Source: Vibrio albus (GTDB taxonomy: Bacteria > Pseudomonadota > Gammaproteobacteria > Enterobacterales > Vibrionaceae). Taken from it: 64,000 nucleotides of DNA. The notes below the pieces were generated by a model. That model was given only the letters and a program-made list of their open reading frames with translations. It made no database searches and was not told the origin of the DNA. A program made the position numbers and the translations under genes. Location: positions 1 through 64,000 of the forward strand of contig NZ_QFWT01000014.1 of the NCBI RefSeq assembly GCF_003144035.1, in the 5' to 3' direction. Positions 50,741 to 59,984 of the stretch are shown piece after piece (positions within the stretch are counted from its first letter, which is position 1; every line of letters begins with the position of its first letter).

Positions 50741-51927
50741 TGCTTCTCCTCCCCGATCATACTGGTGATATCCCGGCGCAGACGTTCACGGATAACATCC
50801 GCCAGTGCTTTTTGCGATTGCAGTTTAACCGGATAAGACACCGTAATATTCTGCCCACTTAACGCGCCCAGCGTCTTGTTAAACTCTTTAACGGCCGGAT
50901 CATCCAGTTTGAAAAACTGTTGTGACCACTGATTGGCCAGTGTCAGTGCCGTCGTGTAGATCTCCCCATGTTCGTCATAGACGGCATGAATGGCGCTTTC
51001 CAGTTTGCCTTTAATATTTTCGCGCAGGTAGAAATCCTGTTTCGGCGATAGCAGAGGGATCACGTTACCGTCACGGGTACGGAAGGTAATAAACTGCTCT
51101 GAGAAATCTTTCAGAGAAGTCATCAGGTTCTGTTGCCAGTCCTGAATATCTTCAGACACTTCCTGATGAACCTCTTCCGGGGCATCCGGCAAAATAGCAT
51201 TCGCCAGCGGTAGCGTATCAACCTGCTCCTGAAGGCTCATCAGACGCAGAGCCAGTCCGTCTTTGTCAATCAGAGGAACCGCCCGAAGCGTAGTGATGTC
51301 TTTCGCCATCTCTTTACGCAGAGGGACCAGACTTGGATCATTCAGTACAGAGATACGCTGATCAGCACTTTCCATCAGCTTGGTGGCACTGACGACATCT
51401 TTCTCCAGAAACAATTTCCGGCCCGCCAGTTTCACCAGATAATCCGCTTCCGCCAGCAGCCAGTCGTTCGGCCGACGGCCTTTCACTTCAGCCAGTGCCA
51501 GCTGCAGGCTCTCGATACTTTTGCCCTGCTGTTCGATGGCAACCTGAGTCCCGTTAGTCACCGACTGTAACGCCGCCTGAGTATCCGACAGCTGTCCGCT
51601 TAAATTATGGCTTAGCCCTTTCAGTTGGCTTTGTAGCTCAGCCACTTGTGTCTGATATTGTGTCGACTGCTGTTTCAGCATGTAAACACTGCCTCCGCCA
51701 ATAAACAGCGACAACAGAATAGCCAGAGTCCCCAGCTTCACTCCCCGCTTACCCTGCTTCTCTTCAAGTACCGGAGTATCCTTAGTATTTTCTGGTAGCT
51801 CTGGCTGCGCGTCTGCTGCTTGTTCAGTTGCCTTCTGAGCCTGTAAGGCCTCTTGGCTGCTCTGCTCCTGAGTCTCTTGCTCAGGTTTTTTTCCAGGTTC
51901 AGTTTGCTCGTTATTGTTGCTTGTCAT
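50737..51927 (-). CDS. hemX: HemX, putative uroporphyrinogen-III C-methyltransferase-like protein
   Basis: 396 residues from the ATG at 51927 (AGGAAA seven bases upstream), overlapping the hemD end by 17 bases. A Glu/Gln-rich disordered N terminus, one membrane helix at about 57-78 (LGTLAILLSLFIGGGSVYML), and a coiled coil plus helical periplasmic domain (LLAEADYLVKLAGRKLFLE) make up the protein. Despite the old name there is no SAM-binding methyltransferase motif; it probably acts as a scaffold with HemY. Confidence 0.93.
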   Translation of the reverse strand: MTSNNNEQTEPGKKPEQETQEQSSQEALQAQKATEQAADAQPELPENTKDTPVLEEKQGKRGVKLGTLAILLSLFIGGGSVYMLKQQSTQYQTQVAELQSQLKGLSHNLSGQLSDTQAALQSVTNGTQVAIEQQGKSIESLQLALAEVKGRRPNDWLLAEADYLVKLAGRKLFLEKDVVSATKLMESADQRISVLNDPSLVPLRKEMAKDITTLRAVPLIDKDGLALRLMSLQEQVDTLPLANAILPDAPEEVHQEVSEDIQDWQQNLMTSLKDFSEQFITFRTRDGNVIPLLSPKQDFYLRENIKGKLESAIHAVYDEHGEIYTTALTLANQWSQQFFKLDDPAVKEFNKTLGALSGQNITVSYPVKLQSQKALADVIRERLRRDITSMIGEEKQ

Positions 51928-52675
51928 GCGCATTTCCTGTCTGATGTAACGACTGAATCGCCGCCAGTAAGTCGCGGTTCGCCGCACTACCTACCGTAAT
52001 TACGTGTTGAAATCCAATTTCTGAGGCCAGAGCAGCAATTCGCGTACTCGGCACAATCAAAGTTTGCTGATAAAGCCAGCCATAATATTCCCCAGGAATA
52101 TTACTGTGAAAAAAGCGCAGCTGTTCTGCACTGGTTACCACTATATGTGTGACAGCCTGTTGTTGCCAGATCTTAACCTTAGAGTGTCCATTAAATGAAA
52201 TGAATTGGCGTTGGTATACTTCACAATATTGCACTCTCGCACCACGTTCACGTAACGTCTGCGCCAGCAATTCCCGCCCGCCATTACCTCGTAAAATAAT
52301 AACCCGCTTATGGTTTACCTGTTGCAGAGGCTCAAGGTGAAGTAAATGTTCACTATCACTGACTGGTGGATAGATGGCTGCCTGACCACACACCTGGCTA
52401 AGCTGTTGCGCTGTTTTCTCACCCACAGCAAAGTAACCGGCTTGTGGCGGCCAGGTTACCTGAGCCTGCCGGAGTAACCGGTCAGCCCATTCGACGGCTT
52501 GCTTGCTGACAGCGATAATCATATCGGCATTAGCCAGAGCGTGTCTTTGCTGTTCTACCAGGCTACCGGCAGAAAACTCAATCAATGGCTGACCAAGACT
52601 AGCGATGCCACACTTAGTCAATGCCGCGCGCAGCTGGCTTCCTTCAGGTTCAGGTCGGGTTATCAATACCGTCAT
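51911..52675 (-). CDS. hemD: Uroporphyrinogen-III synthase
   Basis: 254 residues. Cyclises hydroxymethylbilane to uroporphyrinogen III with inversion of ring D. The family is divergent but VLITRPEPEGSQL, FAVGEKTAQQL, ILRGNGGREL and VVTSAEQLRFF match its two-lobed fold. It lies 20 bases downstream of hemC and overlaps hemX. Confidence 0.94.
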   Translation of the reverse strand: MTVLITRPEPEGSQLRAALTKCGIASLGQPLIEFSAGSLVEQQRHALANADMIIAVSKQAVEWADRLLRQAQVTWPPQAGYFAVGEKTAQQLSQVCGQAAIYPPVSDSEHLLHLEPLQQVNHKRVIILRGNGGRELLAQTLRERGARVQYCEVYQRQFISFNGHSKVKIWQQQAVTHIVVTSAEQLRFFHSNIPGEYYGWLYQQTLIVPSTRIAALASEIGFQHVITVGSAANRDLLAAIQSLHQTGNAHDKQQ

Positions 52676-52695
52676 AGACCGTTACTCGTATGAAG

Positions 52696-53661
52696 TTAGT
52701 GCTCACTATATAATTTATCCAGTATTTCACGGGCACCTTTAGCCAGCAACTCTTCTGCGGCCTGAGAGCCCATCGCTTCCGCATCCCGGCGGTGACCTCT
52801 TTTCTCCACCCGTACAACCTTACTGCCGTCCGGTTCCCCGACCAAAGCCCGGAGCCAGAGTTCCTCTCCTTCCAGCAGAGCATAACTGCCGATAGGGACC
52901 TGACACCCTCCGTTCAGGGTCAGGTTCATTGCCCGCTCACAGCGCACCCGGTCAGCCGTATCCTTGTCATTTAATGGAGCCAGCAGGTTAAGAATGCGCT
53001 CGTCATCCAGACGACATTCAATACCGACTGCACCCTGACCTACCGCTGGTAATGACTGCTCAGGTTCAATCACGCTCTGAATCCGCTCTTCCAGATTCAG
53101 GCGTTTCAGACCAGCCGCGGCTAAGATAATCGCGTCGTATTCACCGGCATCCAGCTTACTCAGGCGGGTGCCCACGTTACCACGCAAGTTCTTAATCTTC
53201 AGATCCGGCCGGGCTTCTTTCAACTGACACTGTCGGCGCAGACTGCAAGTACCCACCACGGCACCTTCCGGCAGCTCTTCGATACTCTGATAGGTGTTGG
53301 ACACAAAGGCATCACGGGGATCCCCTCGTTCACAGATGGTCACCAGGCCCAGCCCATCCGGAAACTCCACCGGCACATCTTTCATCGAATGTACCGCAAT
53401 ATCCGCACGCCCTTCCAGCATGGCGACTTCCAGTTCCTTAACAAACAGCCCTTTTCCACCCACTTTTGCCAGTGGGGTATCCAGGATCACATCGCCTTTG
53501 GTCACCATGGTGACCAGCTCAACGGTCAGGCCCGGATGCGCCGTTTCCAGGGCCTGCTTAATATACTCAGCCTGCCACATGGCCAGCGGACTTTTACGGG
53601 TCGCAATTCTTACCGGGGTGTCATGGTGTGTTGCAGAAGAAGTGGATTGAATATCGGTCAT
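52696..53661 (-). CDS. hemC: Porphobilinogen deaminase (hydroxymethylbilane synthase)
   Basis: 321 residues from the ATG at 53661 (MTDIQSTSS); the frame is open to 53697. Joins four porphobilinogens to hydroxymethylbilane in the cytoplasm. RIATRKSPLAMWQAE, VHSMKDVP, GTCSLRRQCQL, LRGNVGTRLSKLD and the dipyrromethane-attachment Cys in LNGGCQVPIG are all present. First gene of the hem operon, divergent from cyaA as in E. coli. Confidence 0.97.
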   Translation of the reverse strand: MTDIQSTSSATHHDTPVRIATRKSPLAMWQAEYIKQALETAHPGLTVELVTMVTKGDVILDTPLAKVGGKGLFVKELEVAMLEGRADIAVHSMKDVPVEFPDGLGLVTICERGDPRDAFVSNTYQSIEELPEGAVVGTCSLRRQCQLKEARPDLKIKNLRGNVGTRLSKLDAGEYDAIILAAAGLKRLNLEERIQSVIEPEQSLPAVGQGAVGIECRLDDERILNLLAPLNDKDTADRVRCERAMNLTLNGGCQVPIGSYALLEGEELWLRALVGEPDGSKVVRVEKRGHRRDAEAMGSQAAEELLAKGAREILDKLYSEH

Positions 53662-53782
53662 CTGGATAGTTACATCATTGTCTGGATAAAACACCATCCT
53701 ATCATCGTCTGTTACCGAGACGCAGTAATAGATTCAGGCTAGTGCAGAAATTGGTAATATTTTCACCATCACGGATTATTAA

Positions 53783-53798
53783 TGTGACCAAATTCTCA
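53783..53798. promoter_or_regulatory. CRP-cAMP binding site in the hemC-cyaA intergenic region
   Basis: TGTGA-N6-TCTCA matches the CRP consensus (TGTGA-N6-TCACA) at 9 of 10 positions. In E. coli CRP represses cyaA at such a site, so feedback control by cAMP is likely here. The rest of the 350-bp region 53662-54011 shows no gene. Confidence 0.7.
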
Positions 53799-54011
53799 AT
53801 TATGAACTAGACTAGTATTAACCCCGAAGTGAAAAGTTAGAGACTGTGCCCAAGCTTTTAAGATAGTTTTTACAGATTATGCTCTTCATCGGCGCAGTCA
53901 CATTTTCTTTACCTTGAGGGGCAAAAATGTTAGATTGATCACGTTTTGTTTTACTATTTGCTCATAAAGCAAACAAAATCAGTATTAATACTTTTCATCA
54001 GGGATATCCTC

Positions 54012-56549
54012 TTGCAGGCTTACACTCAAACGGTCATTCGTAGACTTGATAAACTCAATCAGCAGCGTATCGAGCGTGCACTGGCACTTATGAATGTCCA
54101 GAGCCAGCAGGTGTTCCACCTTATTCCTGTTCTGCTGCACTATAATCACCCGGCTATCCCTGCCTATTATGAACAATCGGTTCCCAGCGGTATTTTCGAT
54201 TTTCATGCCAATGATGTTCAGCAGCAGTTTATTGATCAACTGGAACTGACCCAGAAGTCACCACTTACAGAATCAGAGCAGCCGGCTATCCTTGCCCTGT
54301 ATACCATGGGCAGTACTTCCTCTATTGGTCAGAGTACGTCCAGTGATCTGGATATCTGGGTATGTGTTTCCCCTCAGATGAGCAGCCTTGAACGAGCTCA
54401 CCTGAGCAATAAGTGTATGCAGGTAACGGACTGGGCAAAAGGGTATGGGGTAGAAGCCAACTTTTTCCTGATGGATGAGCAGCGGTTCCGCAATAATCAC
54501 TCCGAAGAAATGACCGGGGACAACTGTGGTTCTTCGCAACATCTGCTGCTGTTGGATGAATTTTACCGGACTGCCGTCCGGCTTGCCGGACAGCGTTTAC
54601 TATGGCATATCGTTCCGCCGGAAATGGAAGAGTGCTACGATGAGTATGTTGTGCAGCTATGTCAGTCCGGTGGCGTAGACTGCAGCCAGTGGATCGATTT
54701 TGGTCAATTGCACCGTATTCCCGCTGAAGAGTATTTTGGCTCTAACCTCTGGCAACTGTATAAAAGTATCGACTCACCATATAAGTCGGTCATCAAAGCT
54801 ATTCTTCTGGAAGCCTATTCCTGGGAATATCCTCATACTCAGTTACTGAGTCTGGATACTAAAAGACGCTTCTTTGCTCATGACCCCGATCTGTACTGTA
54901 TGGATGCGTACTACCTGATGCTGGAAAAAGTCACCCGCTACCTTGAACGCATTAATGATCATACCCGTTTGGATCTGGTCCGTCGCTGTTTTTACCTGAA
55001 AACCCATGAAAAGCTGTCCCGGCCTCCGGGTGTCGGTTCTATGGCATGGCGTCGCGAAGCATTAACCGAGATGACTCAACGCTGGAACTGGGATTCCAAC
55101 ACCATTCAGGAACTGGATGATCGCCGTAACTGGAAAGTAGAACAGGTGAAAGTTGTTCACCACGGTCTGCTGGATGCTTTGATGCAGAGCTATCGGAACC
55201 TGATAGAGTTCGCACGACGGAATGACATCACCTCAGCCATCAGTCCTCAGGATATCAGTATACTCGCCCGAAAACTGTACGCTGCTTTTGAAGTCCTGCC
55301 GGGAAAGGTGACTCTTCTGAACCCTCAGATTTCCCCTGATCTGCATGAACCGCATCTCAGTTTCGTTCAGGTCAGAAAAGGACGAACCAATAAAGCTGGC
55401 TGGTATCTGTATAAACAGCCACCGCTCCCGTCCCTGATGATTGGGCAGAAGTACCTGGAACATAACGAATATCTGAGTAAGCTGGTCGCCTGGTCTTTCT
55501 TTAACGGGCTAATCACTGAATCCACCCATCTGCACTCTCTGGTTAAAGATGCCGATTTGGACATTGATAAGTTTTATCAGATGGTCAGTGACTTAAGAAA
55601 CACCTTTTCACTGCGTAAACGCCGCCCAAGCATGCAGGCTCTGGGAAGCCCGTGTGAAATCAGCCAGTTGGCGATGTTTATCAATTTCGAAAATGACCCG
55701 ACCGTCAACCTGAACAGTAAAACACTCAGGATAAACCCGAAAGATGTCGATATCTTCAGTTTTTCTGATGCTCAGTCCTGTCTTGTCGGCAGCGTTGACC
55801 TGGTATACCGCAACTCCTGGCATGAAGTCCGGACTCTGCATTTTACCGGTGAAACCGCCATATTAAATGCACTGAAAACCATTCTGGGTAAGATGCATCA
55901 GGATGCGCTTCCGCCAGAATCTGTTGACGTATTCTGCTACAGTAAAAACCTGCGCGGGGTGATCCGCAATGTGGTGTATCAGCTGCTGGCTGAATGTATC
56001 CGCTTGCGCCTGAAACCCGTAGAGCCTAAAAAACGGCGTCGTTTCAAAGCCATTAAGATCACCAACCAGACCTTTGGACTGTTCTTTGAACGCCGTGGCG
56101 TATCCGTTCAGAAACTGGAAAACCCGGTGGATTTCTATAAAAGTATCTCCATCAATAAACTGACCGGCTCCCCGCTTTCTGTTCTGGATAAAGATCAGGA
56201 TCATGATATGCCCGAAGTGATCGACGGCTTCGCCAGTGAAGGACTGGTGCAGTTCTTCTTCGAAGACAGCGATTCCGGGTTTAATATTTATGTACTGAAT
56301 GAAGTGAATGATGTCGAGATGTACCACCAGTTCAACGGCAGTAAAGATGACATCATCAATAATGTGAACCGATTCTACACGTCAAACTTCTCTGACAGTC
56401 AAAACGGAGAGACTGAACAGCAGCCGGTGAATTTCAATCTGCCGCAGTTTTATCAGATTGTCCATCCTGTAGATGGTGACAGTTATGTCCTCCCTTACCG
56501 TAATGACAGCCTGGTCAATTCCCGGCCATCAAAAGCGGTCAATGCCTGA
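54012..56549 (+). CDS. cyaA: Class I adenylate cyclase
   Basis: 845 residues (848 in E. coli) from a TTG at 54012, preceded by CAGGGA with 8-base spacing; the frame is open from 53946 but those codons have no homology. The same weak TTG start is used in E. coli and limits synthesis. The catalytic domain holds YTMGSTSSIGQS and SSDLDIWVC (metal-binding Asp pair), and FLMDEQRF. The C-terminal regulatory half contains QNCLVGSVDL-type SCLVGSVDLVYRNSW. Makes cAMP from ATP under control of the glucose PTS. Confidence 0.96.
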   Translation: MQAYTQTVIRRLDKLNQQRIERALALMNVQSQQVFHLIPVLLHYNHPAIPAYYEQSVPSGIFDFHANDVQQQFIDQLELTQKSPLTESEQPAILALYTMGSTSSIGQSTSSDLDIWVCVSPQMSSLERAHLSNKCMQVTDWAKGYGVEANFFLMDEQRFRNNHSEEMTGDNCGSSQHLLLLDEFYRTAVRLAGQRLLWHIVPPEMEECYDEYVVQLCQSGGVDCSQWIDFGQLHRIPAEEYFGSNLWQLYKSIDSPYKSVIKAILLEAYSWEYPHTQLLSLDTKRRFFAHDPDLYCMDAYYLMLEKVTRYLERINDHTRLDLVRRCFYLKTHEKLSRPPGVGSMAWRREALTEMTQRWNWDSNTIQELDDRRNWKVEQVKVVHHGLLDALMQSYRNLIEFARRNDITSAISPQDISILARKLYAAFEVLPGKVTLLNPQISPDLHEPHLSFVQVRKGRTNKAGWYLYKQPPLPSLMIGQKYLEHNEYLSKLVAWSFFNGLITESTHLHSLVKDADLDIDKFYQMVSDLRNTFSLRKRRPSMQALGSPCEISQLAMFINFENDPTVNLNSKTLRINPKDVDIFSFSDAQSCLVGSVDLVYRNSWHEVRTLHFTGETAILNALKTILGKMHQDALPPESVDVFCYSKNLRGVIRNVVYQLLAECIRLRLKPVEPKKRRRFKAIKITNQTFGLFFERRGVSVQKLENPVDFYKSISINKLTGSPLSVLDKDQDHDMPEVIDGFASEGLVQFFFEDSDSGFNIYVLNEVNDVEMYHQFNGSKDDIINNVNRFYTSNFSDSQNGETEQQPVNFNLPQFYQIVHPVDGDSYVLPYRNDSLVNSRPSKAVNA

Positions 56550-56556
56550 TAAGTAA

Positions 56557-56577
56557 AGTGGACCTGTCAGGTCCACT
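56557..56577. terminator. Hairpin between convergent cyaA and cyaY
   Basis: Perfect arms AGTGGACCTG / CAGGTCCACT around a single T, overlapping the cyaY stop codon. There is no T run on either side, so termination would be weak or Rho-linked. Confidence 0.55.
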
Positions 56578-56881
56578 CGATATCTTCATCACTCTGTTTA
56601 TCACACTCTTCCCTGACCAGCGCCAGTAACTCCCTCCCGGAACGGGAACAAATCCACTGCTCATTCTGATAAGAAAAATGATACCCACCAGATTTGGAAG
56701 CCAGCCATATTTCATGCATCGGCTCCTGCTTGTTAATGATGATCTGGCTACGGTTATCCATTTCCAGTGTCATCACATTGCCGTGAGTCTCATAATCCAT
56801 ATCTGCACCCGAATCATCGACCATCTCTTCAATGGTGTTGAGCGCCTGATCCGCGAGTTGGTTAAATTCAGTGTCATTCAT
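56567..56881 (-). CDS. cyaY: Frataxin-like iron-sulphur assembly protein
   Basis: 104 residues with the acidic first helix (FNQLADQALNTIEEMVDD), the HGNVMTLEM strand and the QEPMHEIWLASKSGGYHF core of the frataxin fold. It binds iron and modulates IscS in Fe-S cluster assembly. Convergent with cyaA and divergent from lptM, the conserved order. Confidence 0.96.
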   Translation of the reverse strand: MNDTEFNQLADQALNTIEEMVDDSGADMDYETHGNVMTLEMDNRSQIIINKQEPMHEIWLASKSGGYHFSYQNEQWICSRSGRELLALVREECDKQSDEDIEWT

Positions 56882-56965
56882 CCTTTATGTCCTATTGCTT
56901 TTCTTATTGGTAGTGCGATTATAGGGGGCATTGGTTTATTAATCACGACTTGCACGAATAAGACT

Positions 56966-57088
56966 ATGAAAAAGACTCTGGCAGCGCTTTGTTTACTCTC
57001 CGTTCTCGGCTTAACCGGCTGTGGTCAGACCGGCCCACTGTATATGCCTGATGACAACGCTCAAAGTGAGCAAACCGAGTCACAATAA
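56966..57088 (+). CDS. lptM: Small lipoprotein LptM (YifL)
   Basis: 40 residues: MKKTLAALCLLSVLGLTGCG is a lipoprotein signal with lipobox LTGC, then GQTGPLYMPDD, the conserved LptM motif. In E. coli LptM helps LptD form its native disulphides in the LPS translocon. A longer frame runs through from 56678 antisense to cyaY, but only this ATG makes a signal peptide. Just upstream of lysA, as in enterics. Confidence 0.92.
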   Translation: MKKTLAALCLLSVLGLTGCGQTGPLYMPDDNAQSEQTESQ

Positions 57089-57124
57089 CTAAGCAGTCGT
57101 ATCATAAGGAAAAGGAACAGAGAA

Positions 57125-58378
57125 TTGGATTACTTTAATTATCAGGATGATGGTCAGCTATGGGCCGAAAATGTTGCCGTTGCCGATTTAGCTGAACAGT
57201 ATGGCACTCCGCTGTACATTTATTCCCGTGCCACGTTTGAGCGCCACTGGAAAGCCTTTGATCAGGCGGTAGGTAATCACCCTCACCTGGTCTGTTTTGC
57301 CGTCAAAGCCAACGGAAACCTGGGTGTATTGAATACCCTGGCGCGTCTTGGCTCCGGTTTTGATATTGTTTCCGGCGGTGAACTGGAACGCGTTATCGCA
57401 GCCGGTGGCGATCCATCTAAAGTTGTCTTCTCCGGCGTAGCTAAAACAGAAGCCGAAATGAAGCGGGCACTGGAACTGAATATCCGCTGCTTTAATGTGG
57501 AATCGGAACCGGAACTGGAACGCCTGAACAAAGTAGCAGGCGAGCTGGGAGTAAAGGCACCCATTTCTCTGCGTATTAACCCGGATGTGGATGCCAAAAC
57601 ACACCCTTATATCTCGACCGGACTGCGCGATAACAAATTCGGTATCGCGTTCGAACGCGCTCCGGAAGTCTACAAATTTGCCGCCAGCCTGGAAAACCTG
57701 AATGTCGAAGGTATCGACTGCCATATCGGGTCACAACTGACCGATATCGACCCTTTCATTGATGCGGCTGACCGTCTGCTGGCACTGATTGACCAGTTAA
57801 TCGCCGATGGTATTCAGATCAAACATCTGGATGTCGGTGGCGGCCTTGGCGTGATCTACCGTGATGAACTGCCTCCACAACCTTCTGACTACGCGAAGGC
57901 CCTGATGGCACGTTTGAAAAACCATCCGGAAATCGAGCTTATCTTTGAACCGGGACGGGCAATTGCCGCCAATGCAGGCATTCTGGTCACCAAAGTTGAG
58001 TTCCTGAAACCAACGGAATTTAAGAACTTCGCTATCGTCGATGCGGCCATGAACGATCTGATGCGTCCCGCTCTGTATCAGGCATGGCAGGACATCGTGC
58101 CGGTGAAGCCGCGTGAAGGTGAAGCCGTGACCTACGATATCGTCGGCCCGGTATGTGAAACAGGCGACTTCCTGGGTAAAGACCGCGCCCTGGTGATCGA
58201 GCAGGATGATTTGCTGGCGGTACGCTCTGCCGGGGCTTATGGCTTTACCATGTCTTCAAACTACAATGCCCGCACCCGTGCTGCGGAAGTAATGGTAGAC
58301 GGAAGTGCAGCACACCTGGTACGTAAGCGTGAAGAAATCAGCAGCCTGTGGCAGCTGGAACAGATTCTGCCGGAGTAA
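57125..58378 (+). CDS. lysA: Diaminopimelate decarboxylase
   Basis: 417 residues from a TTG at 57125 with AAGGAA upstream. PLP-dependent alanine-racemase-fold enzyme making lysine from meso-diaminopimelate. The PLP lysine is in FAVKANGNLG (about 60), with HIGSQ, DVGGGLGV, EPGRAIAANAG and CETGDFLGKD (partner Cys). First gene of lysA-dapF-DUF484-xerC-yigB; dapF follows after 9 bases. Confidence 0.97.
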   Translation: MDYFNYQDDGQLWAENVAVADLAEQYGTPLYIYSRATFERHWKAFDQAVGNHPHLVCFAVKANGNLGVLNTLARLGSGFDIVSGGELERVIAAGGDPSKVVFSGVAKTEAEMKRALELNIRCFNVESEPELERLNKVAGELGVKAPISLRINPDVDAKTHPYISTGLRDNKFGIAFERAPEVYKFAASLENLNVEGIDCHIGSQLTDIDPFIDAADRLLALIDQLIADGIQIKHLDVGGGLGVIYRDELPPQPSDYAKALMARLKNHPEIELIFEPGRAIAANAGILVTKVEFLKPTEFKNFAIVDAAMNDLMRPALYQAWQDIVPVKPREGEAVTYDIVGPVCETGDFLGKDRALVIEQDDLLAVRSAGAYGFTMSSNYNARTRAAEVMVDGSAAHLVRKREEISSLWQLEQILPE

Positions 58379-58387
58379 ACTGAGACA

Positions 58388-59218
58388 ATGCATTTCCATT
58401 TTTCTAAAATGCACGGGCTGGGCAACGACTTTATGGTCGTTGACTGTATCACGCAGAATATCTTTTTCTCTCCGGAATTGATCCGCCGCCTGGCGGATCG
58501 TCATACGGGGGTCGGGTTCGACCAGTTGCTGGTCGTTGAGGCACCCTATGATCCGGAAACCGACTTCCACTACCGTATCTTTAATGCCGACGGCAGCGAA
58601 GTCGAACAGTGTGGCAACGGTGCCCGCTGTTTTGCCCGTTTTGTCCGCATGAAAGGACTGACCAATAAATACAGTATTCGCGTCAGCACCAAAAAAGGCA
58701 AAATGGTACTTAAGGTCGAGGATGATGATCTGGTCACCGTCAATATGGGCGAGCCAGTCTTCGAGCCATCTAAAATACCCTTTAAAGCCAAGCAGACAGA
58801 AAAAACCTATATCCTGCGAGCCGCTGATCAAACTCTGTTCTGTGGAGCCGTCAGTATGGGTAACCCACATGTCGTCACGACCGTGGAAAACATTGATACC
58901 GCAGATGTGGATACGCTTGGCCCTCTGCTGGAATCTCATGAACGCTTCCCGGAAAGAGTCAATGCCGGCTTTATGCAGATCGTCAACCGTAATGATGTTC
59001 GCCTTCGGGTATATGAACGTGGTGCCGGTGAAACTCAGGCCTGTGGCAGTGGTGCCTGTGGTGCCGCCGCCGTTGGTATTGTTCAGGGCGCTCTGGATGA
59101 AAAAGTAACGGTTCATCTTCCGGGTGGCGATCTGGTTATCCAGTGGAAAGGTCCGGGACACCCGCTGTATATGACGGGCCCGGTTGCCCATGTCTTTGAT
59201 GGCCAGATCACCTGCTAG
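58388..59218 (+). CDS. dapF: Diaminopimelate epimerase
   Basis: 276 residues. Converts LL- to meso-diaminopimelate for lysine and peptidoglycan. KMHGLGNDFMVVD at the N terminus, active-site Cys pair in EQCGNGARC (about 75) and ACGSGACGAAA (about 219). Confidence 0.97.
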   Translation: MHFHFSKMHGLGNDFMVVDCITQNIFFSPELIRRLADRHTGVGFDQLLVVEAPYDPETDFHYRIFNADGSEVEQCGNGARCFARFVRMKGLTNKYSIRVSTKKGKMVLKVEDDDLVTVNMGEPVFEPSKIPFKAKQTEKTYILRAADQTLFCGAVSMGNPHVVTTVENIDTADVDTLGPLLESHERFPERVNAGFMQIVNRNDVRLRVYERGAGETQACGSGACGAAAVGIVQGALDEKVTVHLPGGDLVIQWKGPGHPLYMTGPVAHVFDGQITC

Positions 59219-59260
59219 CGATAGCAATACCACCCATACATAAGAACAAGAGGTTTTGTT

Positions 59261-59977
59261 TTGTCTAACTCAGAAGACGCACTGGCAATAAACCCGACTT
59301 CTCTGGAAGCAGAAATAGCCATACCGGAGCCAGACAGCCTGACGGCAGAGGTCGTCGCGAAATATCTGAATGACTTTCCGGATTTCTTCCTGCACCGTCA
59401 GAATCTGGTTGAAAAGCTCACTCTGCCGACTCAGGAACAGGGAGCCATTTCACTGGTCGAAGTTCAGCTACAGCGCCAGCGACAGAGAATCGCAGATCTG
59501 GAAGAAGAAATTACCCAACTGATGTCACTCGCATCAAGTAATGACCGAACCTTTTACGAATTCATGGACCTGCAGGAGCAAGTTCTGAAATCAAACTCCA
59601 TTTCTGAACTTATCCGCAAGGTCAGCGATAAAGCGAGAGAGTTGAAGCTCGGCAGCCATATTCTGCTCAAGAATTCACCCAATCAGAGCCATCAGATATC
59701 CCAGGAAAATTTACAGCTGTTTGCCACCAATCACTTTAATGGCAAAGAAGCTTATCTTGGCCGTCTGCGCAAATCGGATCGGGAGTTGCTGTTTGGCGAC
59801 ACCCCGGTTCCCGAGCTGGGATCCTATGTGGTTCTTCCGCTGAGAAAAACCACTCTGTTGGGAGTTCTGGCGTTTTCCAGTGAGGACGGAGGCCATTTCC
59901 AGCCCCATATGGATACCCTTTTCCTTCGCCACCTGTCGCTGGTTATGTCGCACCTGATTGAAACCATGGAATGGTAG
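59261..59977 (+). CDS. DUF484 family protein
   Basis: 238 residues from a TTG at 59261 with AAGAGG upstream. An N-terminal helical part (VVAKYLNDFPDFFLHRQNLV), a coiled coil (about 60-95) and a GAF-like domain (about 110-235, SYVVLPLRKTTLLGVLAFSSEDGGHF) match DUF484 (E. coli YigA), always found upstream of xerC. Function unknown. Its end overlaps the open frame of xerC but not the chosen xerC start. Confidence 0.9.
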   Translation: MSNSEDALAINPTSLEAEIAIPEPDSLTAEVVAKYLNDFPDFFLHRQNLVEKLTLPTQEQGAISLVEVQLQRQRQRIADLEEEITQLMSLASSNDRTFYEFMDLQEQVLKSNSISELIRKVSDKARELKLGSHILLKNSPNQSHQISQENLQLFATNHFNGKEAYLGRLRKSDRELLFGDTPVPELGSYVVLPLRKTTLLGVLAFSSEDGGHFQPHMDTLFLRHLSLVMSHLIETMEW

Positions 59978-59984
59978 CGTTCGG

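Noticed and set aside
58256..59233. 325-codon minus-strand frame over dapF
   Set aside because: Shadow of dapF; no motif of its own and the opposite strand has both epimerase active-site Cys.
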